40,090 bases of DNA from PSRJ01 sp036557125. GTDB taxonomy: Bacteria; Acidobacteriota; Terriglobia; Bryobacterales; Bryobacteraceae. This document shows positions 1-7,807 of the stretch, piece after piece. Under the pieces are notes generated by a model. That model was given only the letters and a program-made list of their open reading frames with translations, was not told the origin of the DNA and ran no database searches. Positions within the stretch are counted from its first letter, which is position 1, and every line of letters begins with the position of its first letter. The stretch is taken from the NCBI GenBank assembly GCA_036557125.1, contig DATBID010000114.1, positions 1 through 40,090 on the forward strand, read 5' to 3'. The translations under genes were made by a program, and so were the position numbers.

Positions 1-28
1 GAGCGGTCGAATCCAAGGTCCTCAAGGT

Positions 29-886
29 CTACATGCATCGCGCGACCATCGCTTCGACGAACTCGTCCAGATACCCGAAGCGGTCGACGGCTTTCGAGAG
101 CAGACCGTAGCCTTCCGTTCGTCCGGGGAGCCATCGCTTCAAGCCCTCCAGGTCGAGTAACCGTCGCACGTCCGGGTCCTCGTAGGACATGCCGAGCAGC
201 AGTTCACGGAAGAGTTCCAGCGAAGCGGATTTTCGGCTCTCAAGGACCGTAAAGTTGCAGTGATCGTACCGCGGCGTAGTCGCGAGGGTGCGGACGGAAC
301 CTGCCGGCAGGGTACCCTCTTGAGCGAACAACAGCAGGTTGCCGTCAATCAGGCATGCGGCATCGCAATCTCCGCGAACGAGTGCGCGCGCCGCGTCCCG
401 CTCCCCGCCGATGTGATCCCCATGCTTGCCTTGGAGCCGGTCGAAGGGCAGCACTCCGAAATCGCGATTGGGATCGAGCCCATGCTGCGCGATGTGATAG
501 AGCGGAATCAAGGTAGCTTGAGGCGAATCCTTCGCGCCGACCGCGACGCGGCAACCCCGCAGATCGCCTACGCTCCGGACCGGACTACCCTGGAGTGTCA
601 CGATCACGGAAACCAGATCCCGGTCGGTGTCACGCATGCAGATAGCCTCGGCGCGTTGGCCGAGCTTGCCGGCGATTCGCTCCGACTGGAGCCAGGCGAG
701 CGGTGAATTCCACGCCACCTGAATCCGGCCGGTGACGAGTGCTTCGACCTGGCGTTCGTAGTTGGTATAGAGAACATAATCGAACTCAAGCCCGCGCCGA
801 TCGAAATAGCTTTGGAATCCATCCCAGATGGTAACGACCTTGGGATCATAGGCAACAGCGCCCAACAGCAGGATGTCCTTGCTCAT
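29..886 (-). CDS. PhnD-like substrate-binding protein, cytosolic
   Basis: The 285-residue protein resembles the periplasmic-binding fold of phosphate/phosphonate (PhnD-type) ABC transporter binding proteins. Segments typical of that family are visible: an early beta strand (ILLLGAVAYD), the YERQVEALVTGRIQVAWNSP stretch near residues 43-62 and the SVGDLRGCRVAVG segment near 105-117. It has no signal peptide, lipobox or transmembrane segment, so it is probably cytosolic, unlike a normal transporter component. The ATG at 886 lies 12 bp beyond the stop of the acyl-CoA-dehydrogenase-like gene, so the two are probably one transcript. No permease or ATPase is in the window, although the operon could continue past the left edge. 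Ligand and role are unknown; it may be a sensor or carrier, or an enzyme built on this fold. The fold call is fairly secure and the function is not. Confidence 0.75.
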   Translation of the reverse strand: MSKDILLLGAVAYDPKVVTIWDGFQSYFDRRGLEFDYVLYTNYERQVEALVTGRIQVAWNSPLAWLQSERIAGKLGQRAEAICMRDTDRDLVSVIVTLQGSPVRSVGDLRGCRVAVGAKDSPQATLIPLYHIAQHGLDPNRDFGVLPFDRLQGKHGDHIGGERDAARALVRGDCDAACLIDGNLLLFAQEGTLPAGSVRTLATTPRYDHCNFTVLESRKSASLELFRELLLGMSYEDPDVRRLLDLEGLKRWLPGRTEGYGLLSKAVDRFGYLDEFVEAMVARCM

Positions 887-898
887 CTCGACTCCATG

Positions 899-2029
899 TC
901 AGAACAGCGGCATCCCGCAGACTGCCTTGCCGAGGAATTCATAGAGGACGTCAGTGGTTGGCGCCATCACGCCCGCGGCACGTGCGTCGCGAAAGAATCT
1001 CTCTACCCCCACCTCCTTGCGGAAAGCGGCTCCCCCGCAGACTCTCATTGCCAGGTCGAGAACTTCGCTCGCGGACTCGGCTGCCGCCGCCTTGCACTCC
1101 AGGATTCGTAGCGTCGCGTCGGCACGCTTTTCGGCGATTGCCGCGATGGTGTCGCCCAACAGGGCATCGGAAAGATCCGCCTTTATGCGCATTCGCGCGA
1201 TGTAGTTCCGGATCGTGGGCAATTCGGCCAGGGAAGCGGCCGTATCGCTGTGTCGCGTGTGGGTGACGTGCTCCACTGTCCGGCGGATGGCGCCGGCCAT
1301 CAGGCCGTTCGAGCAAGCCGCGCTCAAAACGGCGAACACAGGCAGCACGATGGACATCATGATTTCGAAGCCTTGGCCATCGCCGCCGAGCATCGCGGAT
1401 AGAGGGACTGCGACATCGGCCGCGGCGACAGGCGACGAGTCGTTACCCCGAAGCCCCAAGCCTTCGAATCGGCCCTTCACGGTAAGCCCAGGCGACGAGG
1501 CGGGAACCAGCCAGATGGTACTTGCGCCATCGGCGGCCAGCGGCCGCGACGACCACACGTAAGCCGTGGCGTGTGCGGCGGACGTGATCCAGCTCTTGCT
1601 TGCGTTGAGTTGGACATGTCCATTATGAGGGCAAGCAGTGCCGACGGGCGCCCAGAAATGACTCCGCGATCCCGATTCACTGAACGCCAGAGTGCTCAGG
1701 TGCTCTCCCGAGGCCGCCGCGGCCCGTGCTTCTTTCGGCCCGTGAGACTCCAGGACGGCGGCGCCGCAATAGTGCATCGTCAGAACCATGGCCGTTGATC
1801 CGCACTCCTCGGCGACGCGCCGTATGATGTGCGCGGCGCCTGAAAGGCCTAGGTCCAGGCCGCCGGAGTCCGTGGAACTGATAGCTCCGAGGAGCCCGGC
1901 TGAAGCCAGAGCGCGGAGCGAATCCGTCGGAAAAGCCGCATCCCGATCGACGGCTGCTGCATGGGGAGCGATGCTGGCGGTGCACACCCGCTCGAGCGCG
2001 GATTCGTATGTTTCTGAAGTGGTGGTCAT
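899..2029 (-). CDS. Acyl-CoA dehydrogenase-fold flavoprotein
   Basis: This 376-residue protein has the acyl-CoA dehydrogenase architecture: a helical N-terminal domain, a middle beta domain containing LAFSESGSRS and KSWITSAAHATAYV, and a helical C-terminal domain ending CGMPLF. FAD binding is therefore expected. In the C-terminal segment, where medium-chain acyl-CoA dehydrogenase has Y-E-G-T with the catalytic Glu, this protein reads M-A-P-T-T-D, so the usual base is missing. That pattern is more like the flavin monooxygenase or desulfurisation side of the superfamily (DszC/SfnB-like) or an unassigned branch. I chose ATG 2029 because GAGGAAAG sits directly before it; the frame stays open to a start at 2083, but those residues do not resemble the family. 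It is the upstream gene of a probable operon with the PhnD-like gene. Substrate unknown. Confidence 0.8.
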   Translation of the reverse strand: MTTTSETYESALERVCTASIAPHAAAVDRDAAFPTDSLRALASAGLLGAISSTDSGGLDLGLSGAAHIIRRVAEECGSTAMVLTMHYCGAAVLESHGPKEARAAAASGEHLSTLAFSESGSRSHFWAPVGTACPHNGHVQLNASKSWITSAAHATAYVWSSRPLAADGASTIWLVPASSPGLTVKGRFEGLGLRGNDSSPVAAADVAVPLSAMLGGDGQGFEIMMSIVLPVFAVLSAACSNGLMAGAIRRTVEHVTHTRHSDTAASLAELPTIRNYIARMRIKADLSDALLGDTIAAIAEKRADATLRILECKAAAAESASEVLDLAMRVCGGAAFRKEVGVERFFRDARAAGVMAPTTDVLYEFLGKAVCGMPLF

Positions 2030-2256
2030 CTTTCCTCGCGTTCTGCCGGGCAACCTTGTCCACAGCATGCGCGAGGGCGCCACCTATGGGTCGATTGCCA
2101 CGGCTGGTGACCCGGTCACGCCGGGCCGGCCGCAATTTCAAAGTCTGTGCGTCATCACAGCCCTCGTAGTGTATCACTGCAGTTTTCGTTCGGGGCTGAA
2201 CTCAGATCGAAACGCGGGCTGAATGCCGTGGGAGAATAAACCCGGAGAACACCACA
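2030..2256. other. Divergent intergenic region
   Basis: These 227 bp separate the minus-strand flavoprotein from the plus-strand aldo/keto reductase, so promoters for both should lie here. I see no convincing -35/-10 pair, repeat or RNA structure. CGGAGAA at about 2250 is the ribosome binding site of the reductase. Confidence 0.5.
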
Positions 2257-3207
2257 ATGGAAATGCGAAAAATCGGCGCGCTCAATGTGTCCGTAGTCGG
2301 CCTGGGCTGTAACAATTTCGGCTGGCGGATCGGACCGGAGGAATCGGCGGCGGTGGTGAATGCCGCCATCGATGCCGGCGTGAATTTCTTCGATACCGCT
2401 GATGTTTATGGCGAAGGCCGCAGCGAAGAATTCCTCGGCCGCGCGTTGAACAGGCGGCGGGAAATCGTCATCGCCACGAAATTCGGCATGAAGTTCGGTG
2501 CGAGCGTTGGCGGCGCAAAGCCGGATTATATCCGTCAGGCCGCCGAAGCCAGCTTACGCCGCCTCGGGACCGACTATATCGATCTGTATCAGCTGCACAA
2601 GCCTGATCCTGAAACGCCTATCGCGGATACCTTAGGCGCGCTGGACGATCTCGTGCGCGCCGGCAAAGTGCGGGAGATCGGCTGCTCTAACTTCAGCGCC
2701 GCGCAACTTGGTGAGGCCGCTGCCGCCGTGAAACCGGGCGCGGCGCGCTTCGTCAGCGTGCAAAACGACTACAGCCTGCTCAACCGCGCTGCGGAGGCCG
2801 AGGTGCTGCCCGAATGCGTCAAACAGGGGCTGGCCTTTCTGCCCTATTTCCCGTTGGCGAACGGCCTGCTCACCGGGAAATACGCTAAGGGGCAGCAGTT
2901 TCCGGAAGATAGCCGCGGCAAGGTGGGTTTCGGCCCCAAGGTATTCACGGATAAGAATCTCGAGTTGGTGGACAAGCTGATGCAGTTTGCCGCAACCCAA
3001 GGGCACACGCTCCTCGAACTGGCGATTTCGTGGCTGGCTTGCCAGCCGGCGATAGCCTCCGTCATTGCGGGCGCCAAAACGCCCGAGCAGATCCGGGCCA
3101 ATGCCGCCTCCGCCGGTTGGAAGTTGACCCGCGCGGAAATGGACTCCATCGACGAGATCCTGGGCCTGAAGATTCCACAGGGAGACGCGCAGGTCCTGGG
3201 CAGTTAG
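2257..3207 (+). CDS. Aldo/keto reductase
   Basis: A complete 316-residue cytosolic NADPH-dependent oxidoreductase of the aldo/keto reductase superfamily, predicted to reduce aldehydes or ketones to alcohols in a TIM-barrel fold. The catalytic tetrad is visible: Asp46 and Tyr51 in FFDTADVYGEGRSE, Lys75 in VIATKFG and His114 in DLYQLH. The C-terminal part holds the family's SVIAGAKTPEQI motif, which binds the 2'-phosphate of NADPH. Length and ends are normal for the family. The ATG is preceded by GGAGAA at about 8 bp. The next gene starts 42 bp downstream on the same strand, so co-transcription is possible, but there is no obvious functional link. Natural substrate unknown; sugar or keto-acid-derived carbonyls are typical of this branch. 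Confidence 0.92.
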   Translation: MEMRKIGALNVSVVGLGCNNFGWRIGPEESAAVVNAAIDAGVNFFDTADVYGEGRSEEFLGRALNRRREIVIATKFGMKFGASVGGAKPDYIRQAAEASLRRLGTDYIDLYQLHKPDPETPIADTLGALDDLVRAGKVREIGCSNFSAAQLGEAAAAVKPGAARFVSVQNDYSLLNRAAEAEVLPECVKQGLAFLPYFPLANGLLTGKYAKGQQFPEDSRGKVGFGPKVFTDKNLELVDKLMQFAATQGHTLLELAISWLACQPAIASVIAGAKTPEQIRANAASAGWKLTRAEMDSIDEILGLKIPQGDAQVLGS

Positions 3208-3249
3208 CGGGGTGCTGTGCTATTGTTATTGCCGAAACTGGAGGTCTTG

Positions 3250-4572
3250 ATGAGCCGCCTCTTCAGCTTCTTGCTTGTGACCGCGGTCGCGATGGCCGCT
3301 CCCGAAGTCACCTACAACCGCGACGTTCTGCCGATCCTTCAGAAAAACTGCCAGGTTTGCCACCGGCCCGGTGAAATCGGTCCCGCCTCCTTTCTCGACT
3401 ACGAGAGTACGCGGCCGTGGGCCAAGGCGATCAAAACAGCGGTGCTGACGCGAAAGATGCCGCCATGGTTCGCCGATCCGCAATATGGCCACTTCGCCAA
3501 CGATCGCCGCTTGAGCGACGCCGAAATCAAAACCATCACCGCATGGGTGGACGCGGGCGCTCCCGAGGGTGACTCCAAAGACAAGCCCGCTCCCGTTCGG
3601 TGGACCGATGGCTGGAACATCAAACCGGATGTGGTCATCTCCATGCCGAAACCGTACCAGGTTCCAGCGAAGGGAACGGTGCTTTACACCTATTTCGTCG
3701 TGCCCTCCGGTTTCACCAAGGACACCTGGATCGTCGATGCCGAAGTGCGGCCCGGCAACCGCGCCGTCGTGCACCATGCCAGCGTTCAAGTCCGGCCGCC
3801 GGGATCGCAATGGCTGAAGGGAGCGAAATACGGTGAAGCATTCATCCCCGGTGGCAACGGCAGCGAACCGGCGCCACCCGCGCCCGTCGACCCGAACATC
3901 AGCACGAATAACGAATGGCTGCTAGGCTATGTGCCAGGCACGCAGACCCAAAGCTATTTCGATCTCGACCACAAGGCCGCCAAGCTGATTCCCGCCGGCT
4001 CGGACATTGTCTTTGAAATGCATTACACGGCCAATGGCGCGGAGGCCACTGACCAGACCAAAGTGGGATTCGTTTTGGCGAAACAGCCACCACAGAAGCG
4101 CCTGCTGACCGTTCCTGTTTTCGACGATACGTTTGTAATTCCGCCCGGCGATCCCAATTGCGAGGCGCATGCGCTCGCGACGTTTACCGAACCGGTGGAA
4201 CTGGTTTATTCTCAGCCGCACATGCATCTGCGGGGCAAGGACATGCGGATCCAGCTTCGCTACCCGACCGGTGAATCAGAAACGCTGGTGAGCGTGCCGC
4301 ATTATGATTTCGGCTGGCAACTGATTTATTTCGAAAACAAGCCGCGCGCGCTGCCAAAGGGTACGCAAGTCGAGCTGACCGCCCACTGGGATAATTCGGC
4401 CGCCAACAAATACAATCCCGATCCCACCAGAGCCGTCCGATGGGGAGAGCAAAGCTGGGATGAAATGATTTTCGCCTGGGTGGGCGTGATGGTCGATCCG
4501 AAGACCGATCCGGGAAAGGTGATTGTGAAGAATTCCGTCCCTGGACAGGGAAGGGCCGGGACCGCTCCCTAA
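3250..4572 (+). CDS. Exported cytochrome c fused to PHM-like copper monooxygenase domain
   Basis: A 440-residue exported protein. A signal peptide (residues 1-16, ending AVAMA) is followed by a small cytochrome c domain with CQVCH (34-38) and probable axial Met70. The rest resembles copper type II, ascorbate-dependent monooxygenases (peptidylglycine alpha-hydroxylating monooxygenase, PHM). Candidate CuH ligands are His175-His176 and His258 (in FEMHYT); candidate CuM ligands are His324 and His326 (in HMH) and Met406 (in SWDEM), in the order seen in PHM. The haem domain could feed electrons to the copper centre in place of ascorbate, which is inference. ATG 3250 is preferred over an in-frame start at 3217 because GGAGG lies 5 bp before it and the signal peptide begins there. 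The last codons and the stop lie inside a family-A repeat. Confidence 0.85.
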   Translation: MSRLFSFLLVTAVAMAAPEVTYNRDVLPILQKNCQVCHRPGEIGPASFLDYESTRPWAKAIKTAVLTRKMPPWFADPQYGHFANDRRLSDAEIKTITAWVDAGAPEGDSKDKPAPVRWTDGWNIKPDVVISMPKPYQVPAKGTVLYTYFVVPSGFTKDTWIVDAEVRPGNRAVVHHASVQVRPPGSQWLKGAKYGEAFIPGGNGSEPAPPAPVDPNISTNNEWLLGYVPGTQTQSYFDLDHKAAKLIPAGSDIVFEMHYTANGAEATDQTKVGFVLAKQPPQKRLLTVPVFDDTFVIPPGDPNCEAHALATFTEPVELVYSQPHMHLRGKDMRIQLRYPTGESETLVSVPHYDFGWQLIYFENKPRALPKGTQVELTAHWDNSAANKYNPDPTRAVRWGEQSWDEMIFAWVGVMVDPKTDPGKVIVKNSVPGQGRAGTAP

Positions 4573-4585
4573 ACGGTCGGCTCAG
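4561..4585 (+). repeat. Family-A palindromic repeat, copy 1
   Basis: The copy reads ACCGCTCCCT-AAACGGT-CGGCTCAG, forming a small hairpin (ACCG/CGGT). It overlaps the 3' end of the copper monooxygenase-like gene, supplying its last three codons (Thr-Ala-Pro) and the TAA stop. Compared with the other copies it has lost a few bases in the CGGTCGCGGCTC half. Confidence 0.75.
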
Positions 4586-4652
4586 TCGGGCCTCTGGCGA
4601 GGTGGCAGGGTCGAAGTCCAGTGGGCGGACCGGATTCCTTGCTGGCTCGATC

Positions 4653-4733
4653 GCGCCGGGCAGAAGCCCGGCCGCAGGCCAGAAGGCCTGACCCCACGAG
4701 GCTTTCGTGCAGGCGGAAGCGCCTGCCCCACAA
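4653..4733 (+). repeat. Family-B palindromic repeat, copy 1 (three hairpins)
   Basis: Consecutive hairpins: GCCGGGC-AGAA-GCCCGGC, then GCAGGCC-AGAA-GGCCTG followed by ACCCCAC, then GCAGGCG-GAAG-CGCCTGC followed by CCCACAAA. It fills the spacer between the plus-strand monooxygenase gene and the minus-strand phosphatase gene, where it could also act as a bidirectional terminator or block to 3' exonucleases. The third hairpin is an extra half-unit compared with the copies at 31103 and 32908. Confidence 0.75.
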
Positions 4734-4761
4734 ATCCGACTCGTCAAGGCGCTAATGCGAG

Positions 4762-5322
4762 TTAGTTCGCCGGCACAAGCGCCGGAACGCCCGCCGGGGC
4801 GCTGATAGCGGCGTTCCGTTCCGGCCGGTAATCGCGCACATAATGCTGCAAGGCGATTTGGAAACGGCTCATCCCCAGCGCGCGAGCTTCTGAAAGTGCT
4901 TTGCCATTGTCCCAGCCATTGTGCGTAATCCGGTAGATCGCAACCACGGCGCCTGTGCGATCGGCGCCCCGGCGGCAGTGCACGAAAACCGCTCCGTCCG
5001 CGTTGTCATCGATAATGCTCAGCACCTTCGCGACCTGTCCGGGTTCGGGCGTATGCATGCCCCTCATGGGCACGTTCACGTAGCGCATGCCAAGGCTTTC
5101 CACAACCTTCTTTTCCGCCTCTGCCCGCTCTCCGGACTCGCGCAAATCCACCACGGTTGTTACGCCCAGCTTATGGAGTTGCTCCATTCCGGCCGCGCTG
5201 GGCTGCCCTCCGCGGAATAATTTTGCATTCACCTGATGGAAATTCGACAGTCCGGATAAGTTCTGGGAAGTGGCCGGCAAAACGGCAAGCAGGGATACTG
5301 TAAGAAAGGTAAGAAAACGCAT
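4762..5322 (-). CDS. Exported tyrosine/dual-specificity phosphatase
   Basis: A 186-residue protein with a clear signal peptide (residues 1-19, ending PATSQ) and a dual-specificity or protein tyrosine phosphatase fold. The P-loop H-C-x5-R is intact as HCRRGADRTG, with nucleophile Cys116 and Arg122; the general acid may be an Asp in the upstream loop, but I cannot fix it. Similar exported or membrane-linked phosphatases act on phosphotyrosine, phosphoinositides or polysaccharide-synthesis kinases; the substrate here is not evident. It stands alone, with repeats on its 3' side and a divergent AAA+ gene on its 5' side (91 bp between starts). The fold and export call is strong. Confidence 0.87.
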   Translation of the reverse strand: MRFLTFLTVSLLAVLPATSQNLSGLSNFHQVNAKLFRGGQPSAAGMEQLHKLGVTTVVDLRESGERAEAEKKVVESLGMRYVNVPMRGMHTPEPGQVAKVLSIIDDNADGAVFVHCRRGADRTGAVVAIYRITHNGWDNGKALSEARALGMSRFQIALQHYVRDYRPERNAAISAPAGVPALVPAN

Positions 5323-5413
5323 GAAATCTATAAGACGGATCGGAGGTTCGTGAGGTTTCGTCCGGGAGGACCGGCGCTGCGTCTAAATACTATCGGGCAG
5401 GTATTATGGGGCG

Positions 5414-6916
5414 ATGTCTGTGAAGGCGCAAGCTTTAAGCCGCGCGGCCAGCATGGTTCGGGAGATTTTCGAATCCGGCCGGCCGCTCACCTATATACAC
5501 TCGACCGAAGAGCAGCGGGTGGCCAAGGTGCTCTGCGAGGTCGCAGCCGGCCTCTCGGCGCCGGTCTGGACGTGGAGCGCCACCGAAGGCATGCAGTCCG
5601 GCGCCGGCGATAGCCATGCTCCGGCCGGGGCCGAATCCCCGCGCGCGGCGCTCGATTTCGTCCTGGCGCACGAGGGCGCCGCCATCTTTCATCTGAAGGA
5701 TTTTCACGAGCCGCTGCGCGATTCCGCCGAGATCCGCCGCCGCCTCCGCGACGTCCACGAAAGTTGTCTCGACCGGCAGAAGTTCGTCGTGATTACCTCG
5801 GCGGTGCGCTTCGTGCCGGAAGAAGTCGAGCGCAGCATCCTGTTCCTGGACCTTCGCCCGCCGGACCAGTTCGAATTGGTCGAATTTCTCCGAGAGGAGA
5901 CTGCGCGCCTTTCGACCAATGGTGGCGCGCCGCATGACGAGGTCCTTTACCAGCTTGCGCCGGCTCTCCAAGGTCTCACTCTGGACGAAGCCCGATACGC
6001 GCTGCGGCGGGCGCTGGTCCGAAATCATCAACTCGGGCCGGAAGCTTTACCCGCTCTGCTCGAAGAGAAACGGCTGCTCATCAACCGCAGCGGCGTTATC
6101 GAGTTCATTCCCAGCGATACCAGCATCGGCGAAGTCGGCGGACTGGACAACATGAAAGCCTGGCTCATGGAACGCCGCAAGCTGTTTCAGATGCGCGACT
6201 CCATCAGCTCTGAAATCGTCCCCAAAGGCCTGCTGATGATGGGCATCCCCGGCTGCGGCAAGAGCCTGTGCGTCAAAGCCATCGCCTCGTGTTTTCAATT
6301 GCCGCTCTATCGCGTGGACATGATCGAGATCTTTTCCGGCAGGCATGGCAAACCGGAAGGAGCGTTCGTCGCGGCCTGCCGCACGATGGAAGAAATGGCC
6401 CCGGCGGTGCTCTGGTTCGACGAAATCGAGATGGGCGTGACGTCGGCCGAATCGAGCGGCGAACAAGGGCGCATTTTCGCCTTCTTCCTCACCTGGATGC
6501 AGGAAAAGACCCGCGGCCTGTTTGTGGCCGCCACCGCCAATCGCATCGACCTGCTGCCCGCTGAAATGATCCGGAAGGGCCGCTTCGACGAGGTCTTCTT
6601 CGTCGATCTGCCGCTCGAGAGCGAGCGCATCGAAATCTTCAAAATTCACCTCGCCCGCCGCGGCGTCGATCCCGCGCGCTTCCAGTTGCCGCAGTTGATC
6701 GGCTTCACCAACGGCTGGACAGGCGCGGAAATCGAGCAATGCGTAGTCTCGGCGCTGACCAAGGCCAAGCTGGCAGACCGCGAATTGACCGACCACGACC
6801 TGATTCAGGTTGCCGTAAGACTGGTTCCGTTATCGCGGACGATGAAAGAGCAGATCACGCATATCCGCGACTGGGCTTTTGAGCGGGCGGTCCGCGCCTC
6901 TCCGCAGGCGCGGTAA
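5414..6916 (+). CDS. Ycf46-like AAA+ ATPase
   Basis: A 500-residue soluble AAA+ ATPase. Residues 1-230 form the N-terminal domain seen in the cyanobacterial/plastid Ycf46 family (TYIHSTEEQR near 26-35, a degenerate ATPase-like core). Residues about 235-480 are a functional AAA module: Walker A GIPGCGKS (277-284), Walker B LWFDEIE (333-339), sensor-1 Asn in ATANRID and the RKGRFDEVFFVDLP segment. Length and layout match Ycf46. The exact cellular role is unclear; in cyanobacteria Ycf46 has been linked to photosynthesis regulation and CO2 use, which cannot be its task here. The start is close to a GGGG stretch with no classical ribosome binding site. The hicA start lies 94 bp downstream. Confidence 0.85.
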   Translation: MSVKAQALSRAASMVREIFESGRPLTYIHSTEEQRVAKVLCEVAAGLSAPVWTWSATEGMQSGAGDSHAPAGAESPRAALDFVLAHEGAAIFHLKDFHEPLRDSAEIRRRLRDVHESCLDRQKFVVITSAVRFVPEEVERSILFLDLRPPDQFELVEFLREETARLSTNGGAPHDEVLYQLAPALQGLTLDEARYALRRALVRNHQLGPEALPALLEEKRLLINRSGVIEFIPSDTSIGEVGGLDNMKAWLMERRKLFQMRDSISSEIVPKGLLMMGIPGCGKSLCVKAIASCFQLPLYRVDMIEIFSGRHGKPEGAFVAACRTMEEMAPAVLWFDEIEMGVTSAESSGEQGRIFAFFLTWMQEKTRGLFVAATANRIDLLPAEMIRKGRFDEVFFVDLPLESERIEIFKIHLARRGVDPARFQLPQLIGFTNGWTGAEIEQCVVSALTKAKLADRELTDHDLIQVAVRLVPLSRTMKEQITHIRDWAFERAVRASPQAR

Positions 6917-6963
6917 CGGCGCATCTCTCCCGCCGGGCCAATGCGCTACCTTCCAGAAAAGCG

Positions 6964-6999
6964 CAACAGTTGTGTTGGACTCACGCAACACATCTGTTG
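6964..6999. promoter_or_regulatory. Inverted repeat, likely HicB operator
   Basis: Two 14-bp arms, CAACAGTTGTGTTG (6964-6977) and CAACACATCTGTTG (6986-6999), match as an inverted repeat at 13 of 14 positions with an 8-bp spacer. It ends 11 bp before the hicA ATG. HicB antitoxins with a C-terminal HTH domain typically bind such sites and repress their own operon. A weak TTGGAC (6975-6980) to TGTACC (6998-7003) pair, 17 bp apart, would put the operator over the promoter and start transcription almost at the ATG; the promoter is a guess, the inverted repeat is directly visible. Confidence 0.7.
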
Positions 7000-7010
7000 T
7001 ACCATCCAGT

Positions 7011-7190
7011 ATGACAAGCGCCGAATTCAAACGATGGCTGGAACAGCAGGGATGCTCGTTCGAACCCGGCAAAGGCAGCCATCTGAAGGTTCGGCTAGGC
7101 GAGCGCTCTTCGGTCCTTCCCATGCACGGGAAAAAAGATATCGGCAAGGGGCTGGAGAACGCGATCAAGAAGCAGCTTGGGTTGAAGTGA
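7011..7190 (+). CDS. hicA: HicA-family mRNA interferase toxin
   Basis: A 59-residue toxin of the HicA family, a double-stranded-RNA-binding-domain-like fold that cuts mRNA when free of its antitoxin. The catalytic His is His24 in GKGSHLKV, and the conserved VLPMHGKKDIGKGLENAIKK segment follows. The frame is open further upstream, but the family begins at MTSAEFKRWLEQQG, so ATG 7011 is the start. No ribosome binding site precedes it, which suggests a leaderless or poorly translated toxin. The hicB gene starts 16 bp after the stop and the order toxin-antitoxin is usual for this family. An inverted repeat lies immediately upstream. Confidence 0.93.
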   Translation: MTSAEFKRWLEQQGCSFEPGKGSHLKVRLGERSSVLPMHGKKDIGKGLENAIKKQLGLK

Positions 7191-7206
7191 TCGGAGCATG
7201 CAGAGT

Positions 7207-7635
7207 ATGTTGCAATATCCCGTGAGGCTCAGCCGCGATACGAACGGCACGATTTTGGTTGAATTTCCTGATATTCCCGAAGCGCACACCTTCGGCGAGG
7301 ATCAGGACGAAGCCTTAATGCAGGCGGTGGATGCGCTCGAAACCGCATTAAGCCTGTACATCGATGACCGGCGCGATATTCCCAAGCCCTCCCTCCCGAA
7401 GCGGGGCATGAAAACCGTCTCGGCGCCTGCATTAACGGAAGCCAAAATCGCTCTATACAACGCCATGCGCGCCGCCAACGTCGGCAAAGCAGAACTGGCG
7501 CGGCGCCTCAATTGCCATCTGCCCCAGGTGGATCGCCTGCTCGATTTGACCCATAGCTCACGGCTCGATCAACTGGAAGCCGCTTTCAGAGTACTGGGAA
7601 AACAGCTCTCCGTCGAAATTCGCGACGCAGCCTGA
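7207..7635 (+). CDS. hicB: HicB-family antitoxin with HTH domain
   Basis: A 142-residue antitoxin that should neutralise HicA and autoregulate the operon. Residues 1-55 form the partly degraded RNase H-like HicB fold (MLQYPVRLSRD...LVEFPDIPEAHTFGEDQDEAL), which inhibits the toxin. Residues about 77-115 are a helix-turn-helix (AKIALYNAMRAANVGKAELARRL and following), the DNA-binding part. I prefer ATG 7207 over ATG 7198 because GGAG (7193-7196) is 10 bp before 7207 but only 1 bp before 7198, and because family members begin near MLxYPV. A hairpin with a T-run ends the unit at about 7807. Confidence 0.93.
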   Translation: MLQYPVRLSRDTNGTILVEFPDIPEAHTFGEDQDEALMQAVDALETALSLYIDDRRDIPKPSLPKRGMKTVSAPALTEAKIALYNAMRAANVGKAELARRLNCHLPQVDRLLDLTHSSRLDQLEAAFRVLGKQLSVEIRDAA

Positions 7636-7764
7636 ACATGGGCTCCTCCCAAATCGGTAAACGCGCCTCGAGCTACGCCGTTGCGCGAAACCTCGCAACT
7701 TTTCTACACAGTCTGCGTCTATCCTCACAGAGGCCTCTTAATAAAGCTCGCTCATGTGCGGGCT

Positions 7765-7807
7765 AGCGGCGGGTGTCTTCCTCCGAGCGCTCGCCGCTTT
7801 TTCTTTT
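7765..7807 (+). terminator. Rho-independent terminator after hicB
   Basis: An 11-bp stem with two mismatches, AGCGGCGGGTG (7765-7775) pairing with CGCTCGCCGCT (7788-7798), is followed by TTTTTCTTTT. It lies 130 bp after hicB and overlaps the stop codon of the opposing cation transporter gene. Between hicB and the hairpin I see nothing else. Confidence 0.65.
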
